A DNA stretch of 64,000 bases from CADEDH01 sp050330635 (GCA_050330635.1 JBHJNQ010000001.1:3178-67177), one strand, 5' to 3'. Counted from the first letter of the stretch, positions 50,119-59,311 are shown. Numbers and translations are program-made. The notes: generated by a model not told the origin, from the sequence alone.

Positions 50119-50775
50119 ATGTCGACACCGATCCACCGCCGAACCTACGACTGTGAGGCCTTCGACGAGGGTGACGGACGGATGCGGGTCCGGGGTCACC
50201 TCAACGACACCAAACCCCTCGGCCTCGGACTGGCCGACGGCGAACCCCTGGTGATCCACGACATGACGATCGACCTCATCGTCACCGTCCCCGGCTTCGA
50301 GATCGTGGCGGTGGAGACCGACATGGCGGTCCACCCCTACCGGATCTGCACCGACGTGCTGCCCGACTACCAGCAGCTGGTGGGCCTGTCGATCGCCCGG
50401 GGCTACAGCCGCAAGGTCCGCGAGCTGTTCGGCGGCCCCAACGGCTGCTCCCACCTCGGCGCCCTCCTCCAGGCCCTGGGGCCGGTGGCCATCCAGGCCA
50501 GCTGGAGCATGCTGACCCTCCACGACGACCCGCTGGCCCGGCTGGGCGACGACGACGTCAGCGCCGAGGAACGGGAGCGACGGGCCCGCATGAACGCCAA
50601 CACCTGTCACGTGTGGGCCGACGGCGGGGCCCAGATGGCCATGGTCGACCAGGGCCGGTCGCCGCTGCGCCCCCGGTGGGAACGGGCCCGTCTCCGCCAG
50701 CTGGGGGCCGACCTCGACGACCTCGACGACCTCGACGACCTCGACGACCTCGACGACCTCGACGAGGCGGGATAG
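50119..50775 (+). CDS. DUF2889 family protein
   Basis: 218 residues. RRTYDCEAFDEGDGRMRVRGHLNDTKP, then HDMTIDLIVTVPGFEIVAVE and SRKVRELFGGPNGCSHLGALLQALGP match the DUF2889 family, of unknown function. Conserved cysteines and histidines (CSHL, NTCHVW) hint at metal binding. The C-terminus (residues 198-215) is a (DLD) repeat encoded by six perfect 9-bp units and looks like a lineage-specific extension. Confidence 0.85.
   Translation: MSTPIHRRTYDCEAFDEGDGRMRVRGHLNDTKPLGLGLADGEPLVIHDMTIDLIVTVPGFEIVAVETDMAVHPYRICTDVLPDYQQLVGLSIARGYSRKVRELFGGPNGCSHLGALLQALGPVAIQASWSMLTLHDDPLARLGDDDVSAEERERRARMNANTCHVWADGGAQMAMVDQGRSPLRPRWERARLRQLGADLDDLDDLDDLDDLDDLDEAG
50710..50763 (+). repeat. Six tandem 9-bp repeats (GACCTCGAC) in the DUF2889 gene
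   Basis: Six perfect copies in frame, coding Asp-Leu-Asp each, immediately before the last three codons. Being a multiple of three, copy-number change alters only the tail length. Confidence 0.9.
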
Positions 50776-50859
50776 GTCTGCCGCAAAGCGTCCGCAAAGT
50801 GGAGGGGGTCACCATGAGTTGCGGCCGAGGTACGGCCAGCTTGATTGAGTGAGGTGACC

Positions 50860-51537
50860 GTGAGGGTGGAGCAGATACGAGAAGCAACAACGAGGCCACG
50901 CCGATACCGGCGGCGAAGCAGGGCTGCACTGCTGGCGGTCGTCGCAGCGGCGATGCTGGCCCTGGGATCGATGAGTCCGGTGGGCGCCCATGGGCAGGAT
51001 CGATCCCAACGAGCTGACGTTCTCGAACAGGGTGAGGGCGGCACCTACCAGAACAACGGTGCGCGATTGACCCGGGGTCGCGATGGGCTGGAGGTCAGCT
51101 GGCGAGTGTCCACTCCGACGCCAGGGAGCTACGCCTATCCGAGCCCGGACCAGGTACCACCGGGTGCGCCGATCCATCCCCCTATCGAGCCAGGCCACCC
51201 GGAGGTGTTCACGCTGTGGGCCTTCGTCTTCAATTCTCCCGACGCCTGCACCGATCCATGCAACCTCGACGACGTCGGCGACACCCCAGCTGGCGGAGGG
51301 ATCTACCAGCTCGACGGCGTCATTGCGAACTCCCCCAGGATTCGTATGGATGGCAAGATCCGGCTCGGCCAACCCCCGCTCGCCGGCGTCCCGCTCCAGG
51401 AGCTGTCCGGGGCGGAGGTGCACATCGCCATGGCTCCCCACGGCAAGGCCAGGAGCGGGAACGAGTTGGGACAACAGTTGAACTCGTCCGTCGGCACACC
51501 GGACCATTGGTGGCCGGCGTTCTTCCTCGGCGTGTGA
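50860..51537 (+). CDS. Secreted protein of unknown function
   Basis: 225 residues from GTG 50860, chosen because GAGG at 50851-50854 precedes it. An arginine-rich start (RRYRRRSRAALLAVVAAAMLAL) is followed by a signal peptide ending near PVGAHG; the twin-arginine-like RRYRRRSR lacks the full Tat motif. The mature part has NNGARLTRGRDGLEVSWRV, GHPEVFTLWAFVFNSPDAC and GAEVHIAMAPHGKA segments, two close cysteines (ACTDPC) and a WWPAFFLG end. Seen as a beta-sandwich-like small secreted protein; no family name offered. A SARP regulator follows 55 nt later. Confidence 0.65.
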   Translation: MRVEQIREATTRPRRYRRRSRAALLAVVAAAMLALGSMSPVGAHGQDRSQRADVLEQGEGGTYQNNGARLTRGRDGLEVSWRVSTPTPGSYAYPSPDQVPPGAPIHPPIEPGHPEVFTLWAFVFNSPDACTDPCNLDDVGDTPAGGGIYQLDGVIANSPRIRMDGKIRLGQPPLAGVPLQELSGAEVHIAMAPHGKARSGNELGQQLNSSVGTPDHWWPAFFLGV

Positions 51538-51592
51538 TCGTCGACCCGATTCGTCCTTGCCCGATCGGGCGAGGGTAGGCATGGTTGGCAGG

Positions 51593-54500
51593 ATGACCTT
51601 CGCGGTGCTCGGCCCGCTCCTGGTGACGGCGCAAGGCGTGACGGCGCCGGTGCGATCCGAGTTCCAGCGCACAGTGTTGGCGATGCTGTTGGCCACGCCG
51701 AACCGGGTCGTCTCGATCGATCGACTAGTCGACGTGCTGTGGGGATTCGACGGCTGGGACCAGGGTCAGCGACGGCTCTGGTTCCACGTCTCGAAACTAC
51801 GGAACCGGTTGCCGGCGGGTGTCGAGATCGGACGGGTCAACTCCGGGTATCTCCTGGAGGTCGACGAGACGACCATCGATAGTCATCGATTTGAAGAGGC
51901 CGCCGGCCGGGTCAGGGAGCTGGCCGGCTTCGATGTCACTGAAGCGTCCGTAGCCGCCGATCAGGCCCTGACCCTCTGGCGGGGGCAGGCCTACGAGGAT
52001 GTCTCTGAGGAGGCGGTCGGACGCGGCGAACGGGCCCGACTGGAGGAGTTGCGCCTTTCCGTGATGGAGCTCCGCTACGAGTTCCACGTGCATCAGGGGC
52101 GCCACGAGTCGGCCATCGCCGATCTGGAGAAGCTGATTCGCGATCACCCGTACCGAGAGCGCCTCCACCTCCTTCGGATGACGGCGCTGTGGCACAGCGG
52201 CCGCTCGGCCGAAGCGCTCCTGGCCTTCGACGATGCGGAGCAGATGTTCAGCCGGGTGCCAAGCTCCGGCGCCGCTCAGTCGGGCGAGCTGGCGGCGCTG
52301 GCGGGCCGAATCCGGTCAGCGAGGAGCAGTGGCACAGCGCCCCGTTACCGACCGCCGCGCCACGACATCTACAGCAACACACCGTTCGCCGGCCGCACCG
52401 CCGAGCTCGACGCCCTCCGCCCGCCAGACACCGATGCGTCCCGGGCCCGCCCGGCGATCCGGTTCGTCCGGGGTCAGGCCGGGACCGGTAAGACAGCTCT
52501 CCTTGACGAACTCGTCCAGCAGGCCGAGGCCGAGTTCAGCGACTTGACGGCGGTCAAGGTCGGCGGGCATGCCGACACCGGACCGGGGGAGGCCTACGGT
52601 CTGATTCGCCGCCTGCTCCTCGGGTCGATCGGCGAGCACTGGAACTCGCGTCGGATGGTGACGGCCGAGGGCCAACGGCGTCTCGCCCAACTTGGGCCTG
52701 CCCCGGTACCGGTCACGAGGGCCCTCCGATCGCTGGAAGAGGCCGGCGGCAGCGCCGGAGCAACCGACGATCGGCTGGCAGGAAGCGTCCATGCCATCGT
52801 CGATCGGGGACCGACCCTGCTGGTCGTCGACGACCTCCAGTGGGTCGACCGCCCGTCGCTCCGGGTGCTGCGCCGTCTGGTCGAGGATGGACCACCCCGG
52901 TTGACCCTCGTCGCAGCCTACCGACCGGAGGAGATCGACCGCCGCTCGACTCTCGTCGACCAGCTCGACGATCTCCAGACGATTTCGTCGACGGTCATCG
53001 TCGACCTCGACGACGTCCCTCACCACGAGCAGCGCGCCTTCGTCGATTGCCTGATCGACAGGGAAGCGAACGAGCTCGGCGCCGACTTCAGAGCGATGTT
53101 GACCGAACGCTGCGGGGGCAACGCCCTGTACGCCATCGAGCTGCTAGACGAGTTCGTTCGCGACCGGTCGCTAGTTCGGTCTCGGGGTCGATGGCAGGTG
53201 ACCACGGGGCTCGACTGGGACAGGTGGCCCACCCGGCTACAGGCTGTTCTTGCCGCTCGCTTCAGGCGCCTCGATCCGGAGACCATCCGTCTCCTACGCG
53301 CCGCGAGCGTCGAAGGTGAGGAGTTCAGCGAGTTCGTCCTTGCCGAGGTCGCCGGCACAGAGCCCGACCAGGTCGCCCAGCTGCTCGCCGGCGAGCTGAC
53401 CGATGCGCGCATCGTTTCACCGTCACACGACCAGCACGCGCCCGACCCGCTGGTTCGACGGTACCGGTTCCGACATGCGCTCGTTCGGCGCTACTTCTAT
53501 GACGACATCGGCGAGCGAGACCGGATCGATCTGCACCGTAAGGTTGCCGATGCTCTCGTGAAGCTGTGGTCGGGTCCTCGACGGGACGAGGGCGCAGTCG
53601 AGATCGCGCGCCACTACGGGTTGGGCCGAGCGGCCGGACCGTCCATAACGTACTGGAGCCGAGCCTGTTCCAACGCCATGCGGCTCTCGGCCAACGACCT
53701 CGCGACCGAGCACGCCGAGCGGGCACTGGCCCTGCTCCCTGACCTGCCGGATCGCGGTCGACGCCGGATCACCCAGGCCGAGCTCCTGCTTCAGCTGGGG
53801 GCGGCCCAAGGCGTGGCCCTCGGTTTCAGTTCGACGGAGACCTTGGCCAGCTACGAACGAGCAACGGCCCTCCTGGACGACACCTCCTCGGTCCGCCAGC
53901 AGATGGCAGCAGTCTTTGGCCTGTGGGTCTCCACCTGTACCAGGGCCGAGTTCCAGCGATCCGGTCCACTGGTGGACCGGATGGTGATCATGGCGGATGA
54001 GATCGACGAGGACCTCCCACGTGTGACGGCACTCCATGCCTGCTGGACTGAGGCGCTCTTTCGAGGTCAGCTCGGACGATGCATCGAGGCTGCCGAACGA
54101 GGCCGGACGATGTACCGGCTCGACGATCATCCGCCGTCGCTGCTCTACGGCAATCATGATCCGGCCGTGTGCTCCCTCAGCCTCGGCGGGCTGGCCCTCG
54201 CCCTGAGAGGCGAGACCGAACGAGCCGACCGGTGGCTCAAAGAGGGCGAACTACTGGCCGAGGTTGTCGACCACCGAGCGTCACAGGCGCAGGCAATCGC
54301 ACTCACGGCTTGGGCTGCACACATCCGTGGGGACCGACCGTCGGCCCGTGAGACCGCCGACCGGGCGCTCGCCCCGTCACAGGTCACCGCCCCGATCTGG
54401 CAGGGCGTGGCCCGGGCCATGCGCGCCTGGTCCTCGCTCACGACTGCGCTCGATCCCGACGAGGACTCGGCAGCTCTATCGTCGCTGCGACGCGAGCTGC

Positions 54501-54895
54501 AGGTGCAGACGGCGAACGGGAACCACGCGTGGACCCCGATGTATGCCTCGGTATTGGCTGAGGCACTGATCGAGCGCGGGCAGGTGGACGAGGCCGGGGA
54601 GGTCCTGGCCGGCCAGGAGACGACCAATGCAGGCGGCTTCTACCGATCAGAGCTGCTCAGACTACGGGGCGAACTGGCCGCGGAGCAGGGGTCGCTCGAC
54701 GCGACATCGCTGTTCGAGGCGGCTCGGGCCGAGGCGGCAACAGCGGGAGCCCTCCTGCTCGAGCTACGAGCTGCGATATCCCACTACACGGCCGACGCCG
54801 AGGCTCGTCCGACCCTCGCCGAGATGGTGGGGCGGCTCCCCCCGGGCCATCGGTCGAGCTACCTCGAGGACGCCCGGCGCCTGCTCGGATGGTAG
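51593..54895 (+). CDS. SARP-type transcriptional regulator with AAA ATPase and TPR-like region
   Basis: 1100 residues. Residues 1-90 are an OmpR-like winged helix of the SARP type (FAVLGPLLVTAQGV, then RLVDVLWGFDGWDQGQRRLWFHVSKLRNRL); 95-235 the bacterial transcriptional activation domain; about 275-430 an AAA/NACHT-like ATPase with Walker A GQAGTGKT (294-301) and Walker B LLVVDDLQWVD; the rest is helical repeats. There is no C-terminal LuxR helix-turn-helix. Related to AfsR-like regulators that integrate nucleotide and ligand signals. It lies between a secreted-protein gene and an exporter gene, its probable neighbours in regulation. Confidence 0.86.
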   Translation: MTFAVLGPLLVTAQGVTAPVRSEFQRTVLAMLLATPNRVVSIDRLVDVLWGFDGWDQGQRRLWFHVSKLRNRLPAGVEIGRVNSGYLLEVDETTIDSHRFEEAAGRVRELAGFDVTEASVAADQALTLWRGQAYEDVSEEAVGRGERARLEELRLSVMELRYEFHVHQGRHESAIADLEKLIRDHPYRERLHLLRMTALWHSGRSAEALLAFDDAEQMFSRVPSSGAAQSGELAALAGRIRSARSSGTAPRYRPPRHDIYSNTPFAGRTAELDALRPPDTDASRARPAIRFVRGQAGTGKTALLDELVQQAEAEFSDLTAVKVGGHADTGPGEAYGLIRRLLLGSIGEHWNSRRMVTAEGQRRLAQLGPAPVPVTRALRSLEEAGGSAGATDDRLAGSVHAIVDRGPTLLVVDDLQWVDRPSLRVLRRLVEDGPPRLTLVAAYRPEEIDRRSTLVDQLDDLQTISSTVIVDLDDVPHHEQRAFVDCLIDREANELGADFRAMLTERCGGNALYAIELLDEFVRDRSLVRSRGRWQVTTGLDWDRWPTRLQAVLAARFRRLDPETIRLLRAASVEGEEFSEFVLAEVAGTEPDQVAQLLAGELTDARIVSPSHDQHAPDPLVRRYRFRHALVRRYFYDDIGERDRIDLHRKVADALVKLWSGPRRDEGAVEIARHYGLGRAAGPSITYWSRACSNAMRLSANDLATEHAERALALLPDLPDRGRRRITQAELLLQLGAAQGVALGFSSTETLASYERATALLDDTSSVRQQMAAVFGLWVSTCTRAEFQRSGPLVDRMVIMADEIDEDLPRVTALHACWTEALFRGQLGRCIEAAERGRTMYRLDDHPPSLLYGNHDPAVCSLSLGGLALALRGETERADRWLKEGELLAEVVDHRASQAQAIALTAWAAHIRGDRPSARETADRALAPSQVTAPIWQGVARAMRAWSSLTTALDPDEDSAALSSLRRELQVQTANGNHAWTPMYASVLAEALIERGQVDEAGEVLAGQETTNAGGFYRSELLRLRGELAAEQGSLDATSLFEAARAEAATAGALLLELRAAISHYTADAEARPTLAEMVGRLPPGHRSSYLEDARRLLGW

Positions 54896-54945
54896 CGATA
54901 CCCTGGCTACCGTCGTAGCGTTGCCGGATCGCATCCCGACGCGCC

Positions 54946-56331
54946 ATGGCGCTTGCCGTGGCGGCGACGGCCATGCTGCTGGCCGCGTTCGTCGGTACCG
55001 CCACCAACATCGCCGTGCCCATCCTCGAGGAGGATTTTCCCGGCGCCGGCCTCACCACCGTGTCGTGGGTCGTCTCGGCCTTCAACGTGGCACAGGTGAC
55101 GTTCATGCTGATCGGCGGTCGTCTGGCCGACCGGGTCGGCCGCCGCCGGATCTTCCTCCTCGGCCTGGGCGTGTTCGGTCTGGGCGCGGCGGCGTCGGGC
55201 GTGGCCCCCACGATCGGGATCGTCATCGCCGCCCGCTTCGTCCAGGCGGTGGGCGTGGCCCTGATGCTGCCGTCGTCGCTGGCCGCCGTCCTGCCCGAGT
55301 TCCCACCGGAACGCCATGGCTCGGTCGTGTCGCTGTGGTCGTCGATGGGCGTCCTCGGAGCGGCCGTGGCCCCCACCGTGGCCGCCGGCCTCCTCCAGGT
55401 GGCGTCGTGGCGACTGGTCTTCCTCAGCGTCCTTCCGGTGGTGATCGTGGCCGCCGTCGTCGGACGCAGCGTCCTGGCTCCGGGTCGACCGGCGGAGGAC
55501 CCCGCCCCCCTCGACCTCGTCGGGGCCGCCGCCGGCACCCTGGCCGTCGGCGGGTCGACGTTCGCCGTGGTCCAGGGCCGGGCCTGGGGCCTGACCGACC
55601 CCCGCATCGTCGTCGTGGCGGTGATGGCGGCGCTGGCCGCCGTCGTGCTCGTCCGCTCCTCCCGGACCCACCCCGAACCCCTCGTCGACCTCGGATTGCT
55701 GCGCATCCCGACGTTCACCGTCGTCACCACCGCCGGGGGTCTGTTGTCGGCGTCGACGTCGGCCACCTGGTTCCTCTACCCGCTGTTCATGATGGAGGTG
55801 TGGGGTTATTCCGTGCTCGACGTGGGCCTGGCCATGACCCCGGGACCGGTCACCCTGGTGATCCTGGCCCCGATCGCCGGCCGACTGGTCGACCGCCACG
55901 GCTACCGGGCCTTCCTCATCGCCGGGGCGGTCCTGGCCACGGCGGGCACGGCATGGATGGCGTGGCGGCTCCGACCCGACGAGACCTACCTACGGGCCTT
56001 CCTGCCGGGCACGATCAGCATCGGCGTCGGCATGGCGTTCATGCTCGGCCCGGCCAACGCCGCCGCCCTCCGCGACGTCCCGGCGTCCCAGCTGGGAGCG
56101 GCCAACGCCGCCTACAACATGACCCGCATGGCGGGTGCCGCCTTCGGGGTGGCGATGACGGCCGCCATCATCGGCGACACCGCGGCCGGCGACCGGCTCG
56201 ACGCCTTTCGGGCCAGCTGGATCGCCGTGTCGTGCGTGATGGCCCTGGCCCCGCTGTTGCTGTGGCGACGCTTCCCCGACGACCGGCCGGGACGGGTCGG
56301 CGGTCGGCTCGCTCAGGTCGACATCTTGTAG
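54946..56331 (+). CDS. MFS transporter, DHA2 (EmrB/QacA-like) family
   Basis: 461 residues with about 14 hydrophobic segments. ATNIAVPILEEDFPGAGLTTVSWVVSAF-type opening (WVVSAFNVAQ), motif A GGRLADRVGRRR, and the motif C-like GVLGAAVAPTVAAGLL are typical for drug-H+ antiporters of the DHA2 family. Start ATG at 54946; the first residues are already the membrane helix, so a short upstream start cannot be excluded. It follows the SARP regulator by 50 nt and its 3' end overlaps the convergent response regulator by 19 nt. Confidence 0.86.
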   Translation: MALAVAATAMLLAAFVGTATNIAVPILEEDFPGAGLTTVSWVVSAFNVAQVTFMLIGGRLADRVGRRRIFLLGLGVFGLGAAASGVAPTIGIVIAARFVQAVGVALMLPSSLAAVLPEFPPERHGSVVSLWSSMGVLGAAVAPTVAAGLLQVASWRLVFLSVLPVVIVAAVVGRSVLAPGRPAEDPAPLDLVGAAAGTLAVGGSTFAVVQGRAWGLTDPRIVVVAVMAALAAVVLVRSSRTHPEPLVDLGLLRIPTFTVVTTAGGLLSASTSATWFLYPLFMMEVWGYSVLDVGLAMTPGPVTLVILAPIAGRLVDRHGYRAFLIAGAVLATAGTAWMAWRLRPDETYLRAFLPGTISIGVGMAFMLGPANAAALRDVPASQLGAANAAYNMTRMAGAAFGVAMTAAIIGDTAAGDRLDAFRASWIAVSCVMALAPLLLWRRFPDDRPGRVGGRLAQVDIL

Positions 56332-57011
56332 CCGAGCCCCCGGATGGTGGTGATCATCGTCGGCGCGGCCGGATCGGGCTCGAGCTTGGTCCGCAGGCGC
56401 TTGATGTGCACGTCGAGGGTCTTGGTGTCACCGACGTAGTCGTAGCCCCACAACCGGTTGATCAGGTCGTCACGGGTCACCACGAAGCCGGCGTGGCGCA
56501 TGAGCTCCTCCAGCACCTGGAACTCCTTCAGCGGAAGGTCGACGAGCTCGCCGTCGAGGCGGACCTCGTGCCGCTGCGGGTCGAGCTCGACCCGTCCGAC
56601 GGTCACCCGGCCGCCGACCTCCGCCGGGGCCTGACCGTCGCCCTGCCCGGCCCGTCGCAGGACCGTCCGCATACGGGCCACCAGCTCCCGCAGCCGGTAC
56701 GGCTTGGTGATGTAGTCGTCGGCCCCCACCTCGAGGGCGACGACGGCGTCGATCTCCTCCGCCTTGGCCGACACCATGATCACCGGGGTCTCGTCGATCG
56801 TGCGGATGTGGCGACACACGTCGATGCCGGACAGGCGGGGCAGCATCACGTCGAGGAGCACGAGGTCGGGCCCGACCTGGTGGAACAGCTCGAGCGCCCG
56901 CTCCCCGTCGCCGGCGGTGTGGACCACGAAGCCCTCGGCCCGCAGCGCCTGTTCGAGGGCGTGACGGAACGACGGTTCGTCGTCGACGACGAGCACCGAC
57001 AGCTCGCTCAT
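56313..57011 (-). CDS. OmpR/PhoB-family response regulator (RegX3-like)
   Basis: 232 residues. Receiver domain with the acidic pair Asp10/Asp11, phosphoacceptor Asp54 (VLLDVMLP) and Lys103 (ITKPY). C-terminal winged helix (about 130-230) ends with RLRTKLEPDP and MITTIRGLGYK, the recognition region of PhoB-like factors. It is coupled by ATGA overlap to the PhoU-kinase fusion and lies with pstB, so it is most likely the phosphate-starvation regulator that binds PHO boxes. Confidence 0.92.
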   Translation of the reverse strand: MSELSVLVVDDEPSFRHALEQALRAEGFVVHTAGDGERALELFHQVGPDLVLLDVMLPRLSGIDVCRHIRTIDETPVIMVSAKAEEIDAVVALEVGADDYITKPYRLRELVARMRTVLRRAGQGDGQAPAEVGGRVTVGRVELDPQRHEVRLDGELVDLPLKEFQVLEELMRHAGFVVTRDDLINRLWGYDYVGDTKTLDVHIKRLRTKLEPDPAAPTMITTIRGLGYKMST

Positions 57012-58456
57012 GGAGCCGTCTCCGGTAGGTGGAGGGTGAAGGTCGTGCCGGCGCCCAGCTTGGACTCGACCAGCACCCGACCCCCGTGCTTGTCGGCCAC
57101 GTGACGCACGATCGACAGGCCCAGGCCGGTACCGCCGGTGTCCCGGCTCCGGGCCCGGTCGACCCGGTAGAAACGCTCGAAGATCCGTTCCAGCTCCGGT
57201 CGGGGGATGCCCATCCCGGTGTCGGCCACCGACAGGGCGACGGCGCCCGGCAGGGACTCGACGCCGACCGTGACCCGCGAGTCGGGGTCGGAGTAGCGCA
57301 CGGCGTTGTCGATCAGGTTCACGAGGGCCCGCATCAGCTGCCGACGTTCCCCGTCCATCGTCAATCCACTCGGGGTACCGACGACGGTGATCTCGATGCC
57401 CCGGGCATCGGCCAGGCCCCGCACCAGGTCGGCGGCCTCGCTGACCAGGGCGTCGACGTCGACTAGGTCCCGGTCCGGCTCGAACTCCTCCAACCGGGTC
57501 AGCTCGAGCAGGTCGTCGATGATGTCGGCCACCCGCTTCACCTCCCGGTTGAGGTGGCCGGCGAGCCGCTCCCGGTCCTCGCCGGGCTCGGCGTCGACGA
57601 GGGTCTCGGCCAACAGGGAGATGGCGCCGATCGGCGTCTTCAGCTCGTGGCTGACGTTGGCGACGAAGTCACGGCGGGTGGCGTCGATCCGCCGCCGCTC
57701 GGCGATCGAATCGATGATGGCGAGACCACGACTGGTCGCCAGCTCGCCGTCGCCACCGACCGGATGGTCGGCCCGTTGGCGGGCCCGGTCGGCCCCCGCC
57801 CGCTCGGGGGTCCACCCGTCGACGATGTAGCGGATTCGTTCCCCCAGGTTCTCGGCGTGGTCGCCGATGCGCTCGTAGAAGCGGCCGATGAGGGCCAGCT
57901 GGAGCGACTGCTGGGGCAGCAGCACGCCGCGCTGGGCCCCCTGGATCACGACCTGGATGTAGTCCCGGTGAAGATCGTCGAGCACGTCATCGAGGCTGTC
58001 GATCGTGGCGGCCAGGTCGGCGTCGAGCTCCCGGTAGGCGTCGGCCGAGCGTTCGAACAGCCGACGGGCCTCCTGCGACATGCGAAGGATCAGGTTCCGG
58101 GTGCGGTCGTCGGCCTGGGTTCCCTGGAGCCGGCCGACGGCCTTGGCGATGTTGGTGGTGAGATCGCCCGAACGTTCGACGTCGGAGTTCATGTGCAGGG
58201 CCGCCACCACCGCCCGCAGGTCTCCGGCGACGGGCTGCTCCCTGATCAGGATGTCGAGGCACTGGTCCTCGATCTGCTGGGAGAGGAGGTCGACGTCGTC
58301 GTCGGTGACGATGATGCGGTCGGCCCTGGCCACGTCACGCTCCAGGAGGGCAGCGGTCACGTCGGAGATACGGACCGCCACCATGTCGATCATCGTCAGC
58401 AGGTCCAGGCGGATGTGATCCAGCCGCTCGTCGAGCTGGCTGCGGATTTTGGCCAT
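57008..58456 (-). CDS. PhoU domain fused to a soluble histidine kinase (SenX3-like)
   Basis: 482 residues of unusual architecture. Residues 1-215 are a complete PhoU: two three-helix bundles, the metal-binding E-x3-D motifs in NSDVERSGDL (E94, D98) and YERIGDHAENLGE (E195, D199). A 45-residue linker leads to a HisKA domain with phosphoacceptor His270 (ANVSHELKTP) and an HATPase with N-box (ALVNLIDNAVRYS), G1 (VADTGMGIP) and G2 (GGTGLGLSIV). No transmembrane helix or PAS is present, so PhoU takes the place of the membrane sensor. The gene is 1 nt after pstB and overlaps the response regulator by 4 nt. Inference: PhoU reads Pst transporter state and directly gates the kinase. Confidence 0.92.
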   Translation of the reverse strand: MAKIRSQLDERLDHIRLDLLTMIDMVAVRISDVTAALLERDVARADRIIVTDDDVDLLSQQIEDQCLDILIREQPVAGDLRAVVAALHMNSDVERSGDLTTNIAKAVGRLQGTQADDRTRNLILRMSQEARRLFERSADAYRELDADLAATIDSLDDVLDDLHRDYIQVVIQGAQRGVLLPQQSLQLALIGRFYERIGDHAENLGERIRYIVDGWTPERAGADRARQRADHPVGGDGELATSRGLAIIDSIAERRRIDATRRDFVANVSHELKTPIGAISLLAETLVDAEPGEDRERLAGHLNREVKRVADIIDDLLELTRLEEFEPDRDLVDVDALVSEAADLVRGLADARGIEITVVGTPSGLTMDGERRQLMRALVNLIDNAVRYSDPDSRVTVGVESLPGAVALSVADTGMGIPRPELERIFERFYRVDRARSRDTGGTGLGLSIVRHVADKHGGRVLVESKLGAGTTFTLHLPETAP

Positions 58457-58457
58457 A

Positions 58458-59273
58458 TCAGCCGAACCTCCCGGTCACGTAGGCCTCCGTTCGCCCGTCG
58501 ACCGGGTTGGCGAAGACCTCCTTCGTCTCACCGACCTCCACCAGACGACCCCGGCGGGCGCCGCCCGCCTCGTCGACGTCGACGCTGAAGAAGGCGGTGC
58601 GGTCGCTGACCCGCGCCGCCTGGCCCAGGTTGTGGGTGACGATCACGATCGTCAGGTCGGCGGTCATCTCGATCATCAGCTCCTCGATCAGCCCGGTGGC
58701 GATCGGGTCGAGCGCACTGCACGGCTCGTCCATCAACAGTATGTCGGGTTCGACGGCGACGGCCCGTGCGATGCAGAGGCGCTGCTGCTGACCGCCGGAC
58801 AGCCCGAGGGCGGAGTCGTCGAGCCGGTCCTTCACCTCGTCCCACAGTACTGCCGCCCGCAGGGCCCGCTCCACCACGTCGTCGAGGGCGGGAGGGCGGC
58901 GGGCGATGAGGCGGGGCCCGAAGGCGACGTTGTCGTAGATCGACTTGGGGAACGGGTTCGGGCGCTGGAACACCATCCCGATACGGCGGCGGACGGCGAC
59001 GGCGTCGATCGTCGGGCCGTACAGGTCGACGCCGTGGTAGCGGACCGTGCCCTCGACCCGCGCCCCCGGGATCAGGTCGTTCATCCGGTTGAAGCACCGC
59101 AGGACGGTCGACTTGCCGCAGCCCGACGGGCCGATGAACGAGGTGATGCAGTGGTGTTCGATGTCGAGGTCGAGCGGATGAACAGCCTGAACCGACCCGT
59201 AGTGGACCGTCAGGTCGCGGGCGGTGAGCACCGCCTCGAACGGCGGCAGGAGTGCATCGTCGGCGCCGGCCAC
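58458..59273 (-). CDS. pstB: Phosphate ABC transporter ATP-binding protein PstB
   Basis: 271-residue ATPase. Walker A is GPSGCGKST (48-56), the signature motif LSGGQQQRLCIARA, and Walker B ILLMDEPCSALDP; NRMNDLIPGARVEG and VFQRPNPFPKSIYDNVAFG are specific for PstB. Energises phosphate import with PstS, PstC and PstA, none of which is in the window. GTG start at 59273 with TACCCT 6 nt before it (leaderless). It heads the pstB - phoU::kinase - regulator operon and diverges from an SDR gene. Confidence 0.94.
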   Translation of the reverse strand: MAGADDALLPPFEAVLTARDLTVHYGSVQAVHPLDLDIEHHCITSFIGPSGCGKSTVLRCFNRMNDLIPGARVEGTVRYHGVDLYGPTIDAVAVRRRIGMVFQRPNPFPKSIYDNVAFGPRLIARRPPALDDVVERALRAAVLWDEVKDRLDDSALGLSGGQQQRLCIARAVAVEPDILLMDEPCSALDPIATGLIEELMIEMTADLTIVIVTHNLGQAARVSDRTAFFSVDVDEAGGARRGRLVEVGETKEVFANPVDGRTEAYVTGRFG

Positions 59274-59279
59274 ACCACG

Positions 59280-59305
59280 AGGGTAGAGGGCGGGCGGGGT
59301 AAGGT
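59280..59305. promoter_or_regulatory. Back-to-back leaderless promoters between pstB and SDR
   Basis: Only 38 nt separate the two divergent starts. TACCCT (minus strand, 59285-59280) lies 6 nt before the pstB GTG, and TAAGGT (plus strand, 59300-59305) 6 nt before the SDR ATG. The two polymerase sites must overlap, so the genes may compete or share regulation. Confidence 0.5.
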
Positions 59306-59311
59306 CGCCCC

